A stretch of 49,523 bases of DNA from Candidatus Paceibacterota bacterium (GTDB taxonomy: Bacteria > Verrucomicrobiota > Verrucomicrobiia > Limisphaerales > UBA8199): the NCBI GenBank assembly GCA_035452965.1, contig DAOTCE010000035.1, positions 1 to 49,523 of the forward strand, given 5' to 3'. A program made the translations under genes and the position numbers. The notes under the pieces were generated by a model that saw only the letters and a program-made list of their open reading frames with translations, did not search any database and was not told where the DNA came from. Below, one piece after another: positions 25,834 through 33,816 of the stretch. Numbering within the stretch: position 1 is the stretch's first letter; every line of letters starts with the position of its first letter.

Positions 25834-26961
25834 ATGCGCTCCATGTTTGTGATTCCAAAGAGCATGCGGGCGGTGGTTTATCGCGGACCGAACAAACTGC
25901 GGGTAGAGACCGTGCCCGTGCCCCGCATCGGGCCGGGCGAGTTGCTTGTCCGGGTGGCCGCCTGCGGAGTCTGCCCGACTGATATCAAGAAGATACAGTA
26001 TGGCACCGTGCCGCCCCCGCGCATCTTTGGCCATGAAACGGCGGGGACGATCGTTCGTGTCGGACGCCGCGTCCGGCAGTTCAAGCCCGGCGATCGCGTG
26101 GCGTTGCATCATCATGTGCCCTGCCTGGAATGCCATGCCTGCCGCCATCAAGCCTTCGCGCAGTGCGAGCAGTACCAGCGCACGGGGATCACGGCGGGCT
26201 TCGAGCCGGCCGGCGGCGGCTATGCCGAATACGTGCGCGTCATGCCGTTTGTCCTGCCGGGCGTGGTCAAGATCCCGGACCGCAACTCCTTCCTTGACGG
26301 CGCGATGCTCGAACCGGTCAACACGGTCCTCAAAGCCGTCCGGCGGCTCGCCTTGTTGGCGGGAGACACGGTTCTGGTGGCGGGACAGGGGCCGATCGGC
26401 CTGTTGTTTACACGCCTGCTGGCCTTGCAGGGAATGCGCGTGGTGGCCACCGATCTGCTTCCCCCACGCCTGCGAATCGCGCGCGCGTTCGGCGCTGCGG
26501 CCGTGTATTGCCCCGGATCCAAAGTCCGAAAGCGCCCCTCGCTGGCGCGCGCTACGCCGTCAGCCGCAGACTCGCAACTGTCAACCATCGTCCGTCGCCA
26601 AACCAAAGGCCGCGGGCTGGACGCCGCCGTGATCGCGGTGCCTTCCAACGCCGTTGTGCGCGAGGCCCAGTCATTAGTGCGAGGCGGGGGCCGGGTCCTG
26701 CTCTTTTCCCACACGCGGCGCGGCGACGAGCTGTCGTTGGACCTCGCCACTGTGTGCGTGGATGAGAAGGACCTCATTGGAAGCTATTCCGCCGATTTGC
26801 GGCTGCAAGCAGAGGTGGCGCGACTGGTCTTCTCGCGAAAGGTGGATGCGCAACGGCTCATCACACACCAGTTCCCCCTCGAGCAAGCCGACGCTGCCGT
26901 TGCGCTGGCGGCGCATCCCACCGCCGAGTCCCTCAAGGTTGTTGTCACCCAAGGAACATGA
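25834..26961 (+). CDS. Zinc-dependent medium-chain alcohol dehydrogenase (threonine/sorbitol dehydrogenase-like)
   Basis: This NAD(P)-dependent dehydrogenase has 375 residues from ATG 25834; ATG 25843 or 25864 are possible, while the frame open upstream overlaps the antisense membrane gene and is not conserved. Catalytic zinc ligands are Cys47 (AACGVCPTD) and His67-Glu68 (GHETAG). Four structural-zinc cysteines (97, 100, 103, 111) occur in the PCLECHACRHQAFAQC stretch. The Rossmann motif is VLVAGQGPIGLLF. Between the cofactor fold and KGRGLDAAVIAVPS there is a longer segment (GSKVRKRPSLARATPSAADS) than usual, encoded partly by heptamer repeats. The stop overlaps the start of the permease gene (ATGA), so both are probably translated together. 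Confidence 0.9.
   Translation: MRSMFVIPKSMRAVVYRGPNKLRVETVPVPRIGPGELLVRVAACGVCPTDIKKIQYGTVPPPRIFGHETAGTIVRVGRRVRQFKPGDRVALHHHVPCLECHACRHQAFAQCEQYQRTGITAGFEPAGGGYAEYVRVMPFVLPGVVKIPDRNSFLDGAMLEPVNTVLKAVRRLALLAGDTVLVAGQGPIGLLFTRLLALQGMRVVATDLLPPRLRIARAFGAAAVYCPGSKVRKRPSLARATPSAADSQLSTIVRRQTKGRGLDAAVIAVPSNAVVREAQSLVRGGGRVLLFSHTRRGDELSLDLATVCVDEKDLIGSYSADLRLQAEVARLVFSRKVDAQRLITHQFPLEQADAAVALAAHPTAESLKVVVTQGT
26518..26531. repeat. Two-copy heptanucleotide repeat (TCCAAAG/TCCGAAA)
   Basis: Two tandem 7-mers within the alcohol dehydrogenase gene. The first copy is a rotation of the AGTCCAA unit at 19601. Confidence 0.45.
26570..26586. repeat. Heptanucleotide repeat (ACTCGCA/ACTGTCA/ACC)
   Basis: Two imperfect 7-mers plus a partial copy in the same extended segment of the alcohol dehydrogenase gene; similar in sequence to the tract at 29607. 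Confidence 0.45.
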
Positions 26962-28400
26962 GCATGGCCAACCCCGCTCAACCCGCAGCCTGCGGCGCTT
27001 CACCGGCCGCCCCCCAACTGCGTCGGGTGCTTGGCCTCGGCGACCTGGTCTTCTACGGCATCGTCCTGATCCAGCCTGTCGGCGCGGTCGGCATCTTCGG
27101 GATCGCCGAGCAGCGATCCTCCGGCCATGTCACGCTGACACTCCTGATCGCGCTGGCGGCGATGATGTTGACGGCCCTGAGCTACGGCCGGATGGCCGGT
27201 CTCTACCCGGCCGCCGGTTCGGCATATACCTATGTCGGGCGCGGGCTCAATCCCCACTGCGGATTCATCGCCGGGTGGTGCATGTTCCTGGATTACCTCG
27301 TGATCCCCATCGTCAGCGTCGTCTATGGCGCCATCAGCATCCAGAAGGTGGTGGACACCCTCGCCCCCGGTTGGACGGACCAGGCGGCCACGGCCTTGGG
27401 CCTGCCCTGGGCAGGCGCGCACGCCGCGTTCGTGCTCTGGGTCGTCCTGCTCGTCTCCCTGACCACCTTCCTCAACGTGCGCGGCATCAAATGGACCGCC
27501 CACACCAACCAGATTCTCACTGGGGTCATGTTCCTGGTCATAGCGGTGTTCGTCGTGGACGCCGTCCGCTACCTCTGGCTCAACCAGGGCCTGGGCGGGC
27601 TGTTCTCCACCGCGCCGTTCTACAATCCGCAGACCTTCGACCTGCGCGCCATCGGCACGGCGACCTCGCTGGCCGCCCTGACCTACATCGGCTTCGACGG
27701 CATCACCACCCTGGCCGAGGATGTCAAGGAGCCCAAGCGCACCGTGCCGTTGGCGGTGGTGCTGGTCTGCTTGATCATCGGCCTGTGCGTCGGCACGCAG
27801 GTTTACCTGGCCCAGCGCGTCTGGCCGGATTACATGACCTTCCAGACCCCGGAAACCGCCTTCTTCGACGTGTGCGGCCTCGTCGGCGGGCGCCTTCTGC
27901 TCAATGGGATGGCGATTCTGATGGCGGTCGCTTGCCTGGGCAGCGCGCTCACCGGGCAGGTCGGCGCTGCGCGCGTCCTGTTCGGCATGGGGCGCGACGG
28001 CGCCCTGCCGCGCTTCTTCGCCCGGCTCAACCGCCGCGACAACCCGGTGCTCAACATCTGGCTCATCGGCGCGCTCGCCCTGATCGGCGCGCTCGCCCTC
28101 AATTATGAGAAAGCCGCCACCCTGATCAACTTCGGCGCGTTCCTCGCCTTCATGGGCGTCAACCTCGCGGTCATCCGCTCCTTCTGCCTCCGCCCGCCCC
28201 CGGGGCATAAACGCAACTGGCTCGCGGACCTCGCGGTGCCAGCCGTTGCGTTCCTCTTTTGCCTCTGGATATGGCTCAGCCTGCCTGCTCCCGCCAAGAT
28301 CATTGGCGGCATCTGGTGCGCGCTCGGCCTGATCTACACCGCCATCAAGACCCGCGGCTTTCGCACTCGGCCTGTCATGATGGACTTGAGTAGCTCTTGA
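26958..28400 (+). CDS. APC family amino acid/polyamine permease (PuuP-like)
   Basis: This is an inner-membrane transporter of 480 residues with about twelve helices, starting at ATG 26958 inside the ATGA overlap with the dehydrogenase stop; ATG 26964 is a possible second start. Helix 1 (LGLGDLVFYGIVLIQPVGAVGI) has the unwound, glycine-containing pattern of APC transporters, and AALSYGRMAGLYPAAGSAYTYVGR-type sequence (ALSYGRMAGLYPAAGSAYTY) is typical of the putrescine importer PuuP group. YIGFDGITTLAEDVKEPKRT is the conserved helix 6-7 region. The substrate could be an amino acid or amine that the coupled dehydrogenase pathway uses; this is inference. Confidence 0.9.
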   Translation: MSMANPAQPAACGASPAAPQLRRVLGLGDLVFYGIVLIQPVGAVGIFGIAEQRSSGHVTLTLLIALAAMMLTALSYGRMAGLYPAAGSAYTYVGRGLNPHCGFIAGWCMFLDYLVIPIVSVVYGAISIQKVVDTLAPGWTDQAATALGLPWAGAHAAFVLWVVLLVSLTTFLNVRGIKWTAHTNQILTGVMFLVIAVFVVDAVRYLWLNQGLGGLFSTAPFYNPQTFDLRAIGTATSLAALTYIGFDGITTLAEDVKEPKRTVPLAVVLVCLIIGLCVGTQVYLAQRVWPDYMTFQTPETAFFDVCGLVGGRLLLNGMAILMAVACLGSALTGQVGAARVLFGMGRDGALPRFFARLNRRDNPVLNIWLIGALALIGALALNYEKAATLINFGAFLAFMGVNLAVIRSFCLRPPPGHKRNWLADLAVPAVAFLFCLWIWLSLPAPAKIIGGIWCALGLIYTAIKTRGFRTRPVMMDLSSS

Positions 28401-28955
28401 TGCTTGGCCCAGTCATAGCCCCACCGCCCCTGGCACAATTCTTGCGCAAGCCGGCGTGGTTCTGCCGGTGGTTAAATCCTCGTGGTTCAGGGAGTTCCTC
28501 CCTTTTCCCGTGGACCCAATCAGCCTCTTGCTGGCTGAGGAGGCTCTTTCCGTAATCTCCCTGGCCAGTATCAGTTGACTCGCTCCGCCCCCAAGCCTGA
28601 GGCCCCCCACGCCCAAGCCAATTACGGCGATGGGACGGTGCCAATCCGGCGGGACCCCGGTGTGGTTCCCATGGGGGTCGGGCCCCATGGGAACCACACC
28701 GGGCAATAGCGGGTGTCACAGCGTGGTCGCACCGGGGTGGCTACTCGGTCCAGGTAGAGGGGGCTGTGTTATTGGATTGAGGCACTTGGCCTCGTCGCGC
28801 CAAGCAGTTTGCTTCTCGGCTGGCAGCGTCCGAGGCGGTAAGACCCCCACTCTCAGCCTGGCTGGCTGCGGCACTGGTATTTGGCGGGCACACCCATTTT
28901 CGGCTTGCCGGTTTAACACTTCAAACCGGTGGCCTCTTCTGCCACCCTGCCGCCA
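28401..28955. other. Gene-free region with inverted repeats
   Basis: No credible gene is seen in these 555 bases between the permease and the spermidine-synthase-like gene. It holds a perfect 21-base inverted repeat (28656-28703, listed separately) and a smaller one, CCGGTTT at 28908-28914 with AAACCGG at 28923-28929, just before the downstream start codon. Open frames here have no domain features and shift strand and frame without pattern. Confidence 0.6.
28656..28703. repeat. Perfect 21-base inverted repeat with 6-base loop
   Basis: The left arm 28656-28676 (starting CCCGGTGTGGTTCC) is exactly complementary to the right arm 28683-28703. It lies 255 bases after the permease stop, without a following T-run, so a simple intrinsic terminator is unlikely. 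A REP/MITE-like element or a strong RNA hairpin is possible. Confidence 0.85.
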
Positions 28956-31250
28956 ATGGCCGCCTACGCGCTGACGATCTTCACCGGGGCATTCCTGCTG
29001 TTCCAGGTGCAGCCGCTCATCGGCAAGTACATCCTGCCCTGGTTCGGCGGCGGGCCGGGCGTCTGGACCACCTGCATGCTGTTCTTTCAGGTGCTGCTGC
29101 TCGGCGGCTACGCTTATGCTCACTTTGTGGCGCACTGGCTCCGCAAACCGCGCGTGCAGGCCGCCGTGCATCTCGCTTTGCTGGCCGCCGCCCTGGCGCT
29201 CCTGCCCATCACGCCGGACGATGCCTGGAAGCCGCGCGGCGCTGGCAATCCCACGCTGCAAATCCTTGTGCTGTTGGCAGCGAATCTTGGGCTGCCCTAC
29301 TTCGTGCTGTCTGCCACCGGACCGCTCATTCAGCACTGGTTCAGCCGGGACCGGCCCGGCGCGTCGCCTTACCGCCTCTATGCGCTTTCCAATGTCGGCT
29401 CGCTGCTCGCCCTGGTCAGCTACCCGTTCTTCTTCGAGATTCAGTTCACCCGATGCACCCAAGCCAGCGTGTGGGGCTGGGGATTGGTGATCTACGTGGT
29501 GTGCTGCGCCTTCTGCGCGCTAAGGGTATGGAAGGCCGATGGAAAGACGCAGAAGGCAGAGGCCGACACCACGCACCACGCACCACGCACCGCGCAGCCG
29601 CCCCCCCTCAACTTTCAACCCACACTCCTCAACCACCTCCTCTGGCTCCTGCTGCCCGCCTGCGCTTGCGTACTGCTGTTGGCGGTGACTAACAAACTGT
29701 GCCAGGACGTGGCGGTGATCCCCTTTCTGTGGGTGGCCCCGCTGGCACTCTACCTCCTGAGCTTCATCATCTGCTTCGATAGCCCCCGCTGGTACAAGCG
29801 TTTCCCCTTCACGCTGGCACTCGTCGCCGCCCTAGCTGGCTTGTGCTGGGCCCTCTACAACGGTGGCGATCTGCCCCTTGCCAGGCAAGTCGCAATCTAC
29901 TGCGCCGGGCTCTTTGTGTGCTGCATGGTGTGTCACGGCGAACTCTACCGGCTCAAGCCCGACCCGCGCCAACTCACCGGCTACTACCTGACGATCGCCG
30001 CGGGCGGCGCTTTGGGAGGTGCATTCGTCGCGATTGCCGCGCCACGGCTGTTCACGGACTACTACGAGTTGCACTGGGGCCTGTTCCTCTGCGGGCTGCT
30101 CTTCCTCCTGATCTGCGTCTCTGCCCGGGAGGCGCCTCTGAATCCCGACGTCCGAGGCGCCCGATGGAATGAATGGCGCTGGCTAACGTGCATCCTCACG
30201 CTGCTTGTCTTCGGCGGCCTGGATTGGGGCCTCGCGCAGTTGGCGGGGCATTCCAAAGCCGCGCCCAAGGGCTTTTTCATCGGCATCCGCATCACCATGT
30301 GGACGGTGCTGGCGTTGCTGGTGTCCTCCTGGATTGCGCGGCGGAAGTTCAGGAGCTTCCGTTACTGGCGGTTCCTGGCCTGCACTTGGCTATTCCTCGG
30401 CGTGATGGGACTGGGCGCCATCCTCTGGAAAGACGCCCACGCCTCCACCAACGACCGCGTTTATCAGTGCCGCAGTTTCTACGGTGTGCTGACGGTCTAC
30501 GAGCATGAGAAAGACGACCCCGACTCCCACTATTACCTCCTCCAGCATGGGCGGATTACGCATGGCCTGCAATTCGCCGCCCCGGACCGGGCCATGATGC
30601 CCGTCAGCTACTACGGACCGGATAGCGGCATTGGGCTCTGCGTCAATGCTCTGCCTCCCGGTCGCCGACGGATTGGCGTGGTGGGACTGGGCACTGGAAC
30701 AATGGCTGGCTTCAGCCGCGCCGGCGATTACGTGCGCTTTTATGAAATCAATCCGCAGGTGCAGGAGGTGGCCAACCAGTGGTTTGGTTACCTGCCTAAA
30801 TGCCCGGGCCGCGTCGAGGTTGCTCCCGGCGATGCCCGCCTGAGCCTGGAACAGGAACCGCCGCAGCACTTCGACCTGCTGGTGCTCGACGCATTCAGCA
30901 GCGATGCCATCCCCGTCCACCTGCTCACCAAAGAGGCCTTCGAGCTATATGAGCGCCACCTCGCCACCAACGGCGTCATCGCCGTGCACATTTCCAACCA
31001 CTACCTGGACCTTGAACCGGTGGTCCGCAACCTCGCCCGGCACTTCGGCTACCAACTGGCCTCCATTGACTACGAGGAGAACGAGGAAGAATGGTGGCTG
31101 TACGGCTCGACCTGGGCATTGCTCTCGCGCAACACCCAGGTCATGAACTCACCCGGCATCCGCCATGCCGCCAGCACCGTCAGCACCAACTCGATCAAGG
31201 CCCCGCTCTGGACTGACGATTTCGCCAGCCTCTACCAGATCCTGCGTTAA
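28956..31250 (+). CDS. Membrane-anchored spermidine synthase-like protein
   Basis: This protein has 764 residues from ATG 28956; a GTG at 28929 is also in frame. Residues about 1-500 contain some twelve membrane helices (AAYALTIFTGAFLLFQVQPL, YILPWFGGGPGVWTT). Residues about 520-760 form a spermidine-synthase-like methyltransferase fold with GVVGLGTGTMAGFSRAGD, the acidic strand FYEINPQVQEVANQWFG and LLVLDAFSSDAIPVHLLTKE. Known spermidine synthases transfer aminopropyl groups; whether this membrane-fused type does so is unknown. A loop near residues 195-225 is low-complexity (KTQKAEADTTHHAPRTAQPP) and is encoded by heptamer repeats. The stop overlaps that of the convergent heat-shock gene by 4 bases. 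Confidence 0.85.
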   Translation: MAAYALTIFTGAFLLFQVQPLIGKYILPWFGGGPGVWTTCMLFFQVLLLGGYAYAHFVAHWLRKPRVQAAVHLALLAAALALLPITPDDAWKPRGAGNPTLQILVLLAANLGLPYFVLSATGPLIQHWFSRDRPGASPYRLYALSNVGSLLALVSYPFFFEIQFTRCTQASVWGWGLVIYVVCCAFCALRVWKADGKTQKAEADTTHHAPRTAQPPPLNFQPTLLNHLLWLLLPACACVLLLAVTNKLCQDVAVIPFLWVAPLALYLLSFIICFDSPRWYKRFPFTLALVAALAGLCWALYNGGDLPLARQVAIYCAGLFVCCMVCHGELYRLKPDPRQLTGYYLTIAAGGALGGAFVAIAAPRLFTDYYELHWGLFLCGLLFLLICVSAREAPLNPDVRGARWNEWRWLTCILTLLVFGGLDWGLAQLAGHSKAAPKGFFIGIRITMWTVLALLVSSWIARRKFRSFRYWRFLACTWLFLGVMGLGAILWKDAHASTNDRVYQCRSFYGVLTVYEHEKDDPDSHYYLLQHGRITHGLQFAAPDRAMMPVSYYGPDSGIGLCVNALPPGRRRIGVVGLGTGTMAGFSRAGDYVRFYEINPQVQEVANQWFGYLPKCPGRVEVAPGDARLSLEQEPPQHFDLLVLDAFSSDAIPVHLLTKEAFELYERHLATNGVIAVHISNHYLDLEPVVRNLARHFGYQLASIDYEENEEEWWLYGSTWALLSRNTQVMNSPGIRHAASTVSTNSIKAPLWTDDFASLYQILR
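29549..29562. repeat. Two-copy heptanucleotide repeat (GCAGAAG/GCAGAGG)
   Basis: Two 7-mers in tandem at the start of the low-complexity loop of the spermidine-synthase-like protein. Confidence 0.45.
29571..29591. repeat. Heptanucleotide tandem repeat (ACGCACC, 3 perfect copies)
   Basis: Three identical 7-mers, in frame, encoding THHAPRT in a loop between membrane helices of the spermidine-synthase-like protein. Confidence 0.85.
29607..29634. repeat. Heptanucleotide repeat (CTCAACT/TTCAACC/CACACTC/CTCAACC)
   Basis: Four imperfect 7-mers in tandem, 15 bases after the ACGCACC tract and in the same loop-coding segment. Confidence 0.65.
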
Positions 31251-31624
31251 TCCACCCTGACCCGGCGCGGCTTGACTTCCTCCGACTTGGGCAATGTCAG
31301 TGTCAGGACACCCTGGTCCATCTTCGCGGCGATCTTGCTGGTGTCTATGGCCGGGTCCATCTCGAATACCCGCCGGTAATCCGCCAGGCTGCGCTCGCGG
31401 AACAGCGGGGTGCCCGCCGCAACGTCGTTCTTGCGGTGACCGACAATCGAGATCTCATTCCCCTCCAGCGTGATTTCCAAGCCGTCCTTGCTTACGCCCG
31501 GCATCTCCGCCTCCACCACATAGCCGTCTTTGGTCTCGAAGATGTCCACCTCTGGCAGCACGTAGTCCGGTTTCAGCCGGGGTTCCACTTTCGGCCGTTG
31601 ATCCGTTTGAACTGTAGCTTTCAT
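31247..31624 (-). CDS. Hsp20/alpha-crystallin family small heat-shock protein
   Basis: A 125-residue ATP-independent chaperone starting at ATG 31624. The alpha-crystallin domain spans about residues 22-120: PEVDIFETKDGYVVEAEMPGV, GLEITLEGNEISIVGHRK, the beta-7 region and AKMDQGVLTLTLPKSEE, which contains the conserved G-L-T-L-x-P pattern. The N-terminal arm is short and the C-terminal tail ends VKPRRVRVD. A Shine-Dalgarno-like AGAAAGGA lies 8 bases before the start. It is the second of two sHSP genes on this strand; both probably act together on unfolded proteins in the cytoplasm. Confidence 0.95.
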   Translation of the reverse strand: MKATVQTDQRPKVEPRLKPDYVLPEVDIFETKDGYVVEAEMPGVSKDGLEITLEGNEISIVGHRKNDVAAGTPLFRERSLADYRRVFEMDPAIDTSKIAAKMDQGVLTLTLPKSEEVKPRRVRVD

Positions 31625-31632
31625 CTCATTAG

Positions 31633-31640
31633 TCCTTTCT
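31633..31640 (-). promoter_or_regulatory. Ribosome binding site of the downstream sHSP gene
   Basis: AGAAAGGA on the minus strand, 8 bases before ATG 31624. The same leader (AGAAAGGACTAA) occurs before the upstream sHSP gene, suggesting duplication of the gene with its leader. Confidence 0.7.
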
Positions 31641-31680
31641 TTGAGTCCTTCCCGGCGGGCGAACCCGCCAGGTAAGGCAC

Positions 31681-32151
31681 TTAGTTCACGTTTACGTCAA
31701 TCCGCTTCGGTTTGGCTTCCTCCGTCTTCGGCAACGTGACGGTCAGGATGCCATCCTTGTACTGCGCTTTGACCTTGTCGGCGGCCACCGGCGATGGCAG
31801 AACCACTGTCCTCTGGAACCGCCCAAAGAAGCGTTCCGTCCGATACACATCGTCTGCCTTGTGCTTCTCCTCGCTCTTGCGCTCTCCGGAGATGCTCAGG
31901 CTGCCTTCGTGCATCGAGACTTCAATATCCTCCCGCTTCATTCCCGGCAGCTCCACCTTGACCACCAGGCTGTCCTTGTCCTCGTACAGGTCCAACGGGG
32001 GCGTCCAGCCACTGAATAAGCGCGCTGAACGTGCCACCTCGGCCAAAGGCGAATCAAACAAACGGTCAATCTCATCCCGCAAATCGGTCAACCGCCCAAA
32101 CGCTGGCCATCCCGTCATTTCCGGTCTATTCCATCTTATCAGACTGTTCAT
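31681..32151 (-). CDS. Hsp20/alpha-crystallin family small heat-shock protein
   Basis: This chaperone has 156 residues from ATG 32151. The N-terminal arm (residues 1-45: NSLIRWNRPEMTGWPAFGRL, DEIDRLFDSPL) is typical of bacterial class A sHSPs, followed by the alpha-crystallin domain PPLDLYEDKDSLVVKVELPGM, EDIEVSMHEGSLSISGERK and KAQYKDGILTVTLPKTEE. It holds denaturing proteins in a refoldable state. It lies 56 bases upstream of the second sHSP gene on the same strand, so the two are likely cotranscribed. I see no CIRCE element upstream. Confidence 0.96.
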   Translation of the reverse strand: MNSLIRWNRPEMTGWPAFGRLTDLRDEIDRLFDSPLAEVARSARLFSGWTPPLDLYEDKDSLVVKVELPGMKREDIEVSMHEGSLSISGERKSEEKHKADDVYRTERFFGRFQRTVVLPSPVAADKVKAQYKDGILTVTLPKTEEAKPKRIDVNVN

Positions 32152-32158
32152 AGTTTAG

Positions 32159-32166
32159 TCCTTTCT
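32159..32166 (-). promoter_or_regulatory. Ribosome binding site of the upstream sHSP gene
   Basis: AGAAAGGA on the minus strand, 7 bases before ATG 32151; identical to the site before the second sHSP gene. Clear SD sequences are uncommon elsewhere in this window. Confidence 0.7.
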
Positions 32167-32303
32167 ACTTGTTGTCGTTGTTGGTTGTCGAAAGACCTAA
32201 TAGCTCTTGCCATGCCATTACCAATCCATAAACATAAATCATTTATTTACAATATGTTACACATCTACAGCACCACACTAGCAAATGGTAATGTGGGCCA
32301 AAA

Positions 32304-32343
32304 TGGCACACACTGCATCTAGTGTGGCACAGCATATGTGCCA
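32304..32343. promoter_or_regulatory. Cluster of TGGCACA motifs, possible operator
   Basis: TGGCACA occurs at 32304-32310 and again at 32325-32331, spaced 21 bases (two helical turns), with its reverse complement TGTGCCA at 32337-32343. The last two form a 7-base inverted repeat with a 5-base spacer. The position between divergent genes suits a regulator-binding site; the regulator is unknown. Confidence 0.4.
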
Positions 32344-32519
32344 TTATGTCCCAAGTGTAGGTCTTAGGCTTGCCCAGGTTCACAAGAGGAGGTGTGCTGG
32401 GTAACCGGTAGTTTCGAGCGGGCTTGTCGCCGTTCACCAAGGCGCTGCAACTCCGCCCTTTCGGGTAGGTAGAGCTTTGCGAGTGACTACTTGTCTGCTT
32501 TCGGCAAGAGTGGCGAGGT

Positions 32520-33806
32520 ATGAAACTGAAGGTGTGCGGGCTAATGGCTCTGCTGCCGCTGTTGGTCGGCGCGGCGGGGATACCAGAGCCGGTTCTGCCA
32601 GCGGGGGTCGGGGTGAACATTCATTTTGTCACCGGCCATGAGACGGACCTGGACCTCATCGCGGCGGCGGGATTCAGATTCGTGCGGATGGACTTTCACT
32701 GGGGGGCGATCGAACCACGCAAGGGGGAATACAACTGGGCCGGCTATGAGGAATTGCTGGCGAACCTGGAGAAGCGCGGCTTGCGGGCCATCCTGATTCT
32801 CGACTACTCACACTCCCTATACGAAGAGGAAGTAGCCTGCCCGCACCCGATTACCGGACAGCCGCACAAAACCACCGCATCGCCCCAGCACCCGGAAAGC
32901 GTCGCGGCGTTCGCGCGCTGGGCGGCTGCGGCGGCCAGACATTTCCGGGGACGCCCTGTCCTCTGGGAAATCTGGAACGAGCCCAACGGCCACTTCTGGA
33001 GTCCCAAGCCCGATGTGCAGCAATACACGACACTGGCGCTGGCCACGGCCAAGGCTATGCGTGAGGCTGATCCGCGGGTAACCATCATCGGTCCCGCCTC
33101 AGCAGGGTTCCCGTGGGAGTTCCTGGAAGCCTTCTTCAAGTCTGGCGTGCTGGAGCATCTGGATGCCGTAAGCGTGCATCCTTATCGTGATCCCAAGCAG
33201 CCGCCGGAAACAGCCACCGGCGATTTCCAGAAATTGCGGGCCCTGATTGACTCCTGCGCCCCGCCCGCCAGGAAGGACCGAATGCCTATTCTCAGCGGCG
33301 AATGGGGATACTCCACGCACAAGAAGGGCGTCTCGCTGGAGACGCAAGCGGCATTCGCGGCGCGGCAACAGCTCTCCAACTTGCTCAACGGGGTGCCCCT
33401 GTCCATCTGGTATGATTGGAAGAACGACGGCCCCGACCCGAACGAAAACGAGCACAACTTCGGCACGGTAATGCCCGACTTGGCCCCCAAACCGGCCTAC
33501 GTGGCCATCAAGACCCTGACTCGTGAATTGTCCGGCTATCGCATTGCGCGCAGACTGACCTTGGCCAGTGACAAAGACTACGCGCTGCTGTGCACGAATC
33601 AGGCGGGCGACCAAAAGCTTGCAGCCTGGACGCTGGAGGAAGAGCACCCGGTCAGCATCCCATTGCGTCTCAAGGGGGATACGAGTCCGACCGCGGTTAA
33701 CAGGAATGACGAGACCCTGGCGCCAAGGTATCAAGCGGGTAACCTCGTGCTCAACCTCTCCTCCGAGCCGCAGTACGTGACGCTGGGCAAGGCTGCCATC
33801 AAGTAG
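32520..33806 (+). CDS. Secreted glycoside hydrolase (GH5/GH39-like TIM barrel)
   Basis: This protein has 428 residues from ATG 32520. Its hydrophobic N-terminus (CGLMALLPLLVGAAG) is a probable signal peptide, with no clear lipobox. The barrel begins GVGVNIHFVTGHETDLDLIA and FRFVRMDFHWGAIEPRKGEYNW. The likely acid/base glutamate is in WEIWNEPNGHFW (about residue 155) and the likely nucleophile glutamate is in PILSGEWGYST (about residue 260), the spacing expected for clan GH-A retaining enzymes. It probably hydrolyses a beta-linked polysaccharide or oligosaccharide outside the cytoplasm; the substrate is unknown. The last 90 residues look like a small beta-sandwich end domain. Confidence 0.82.
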   Translation: MKLKVCGLMALLPLLVGAAGIPEPVLPAGVGVNIHFVTGHETDLDLIAAAGFRFVRMDFHWGAIEPRKGEYNWAGYEELLANLEKRGLRAILILDYSHSLYEEEVACPHPITGQPHKTTASPQHPESVAAFARWAAAAARHFRGRPVLWEIWNEPNGHFWSPKPDVQQYTTLALATAKAMREADPRVTIIGPASAGFPWEFLEAFFKSGVLEHLDAVSVHPYRDPKQPPETATGDFQKLRALIDSCAPPARKDRMPILSGEWGYSTHKKGVSLETQAAFAARQQLSNLLNGVPLSIWYDWKNDGPDPNENEHNFGTVMPDLAPKPAYVAIKTLTRELSGYRIARRLTLASDKDYALLCTNQAGDQKLAAWTLEEEHPVSIPLRLKGDTSPTAVNRNDETLAPRYQAGNLVLNLSSEPQYVTLGKAAIK

Positions 33807-33816
33807 CGCAGGTTGA

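Larger units (their letters stand above)
32152..32519. other. Divergent intergenic region between sHSP pair and glycosidase
   Basis: These 368 bases are AT-rich compared with the flanks and contain no credible gene. They must hold the promoters for the sHSP pair (minus) and the glycosidase (plus). A cluster of TGGCACA motifs lies at 32304-32343 (listed separately). I could not identify a convincing sigma-70 or heat-shock promoter. Confidence 0.6.

Noticed and set aside
32243..32620. Minus-strand open frame of 125 codons between sHSP and glycosidase genes
   Set aside because: Overlaps the secretion-signal coding part of the glycosidase; Cys/Ser/His-rich and without start context; the region is better explained as promoters.
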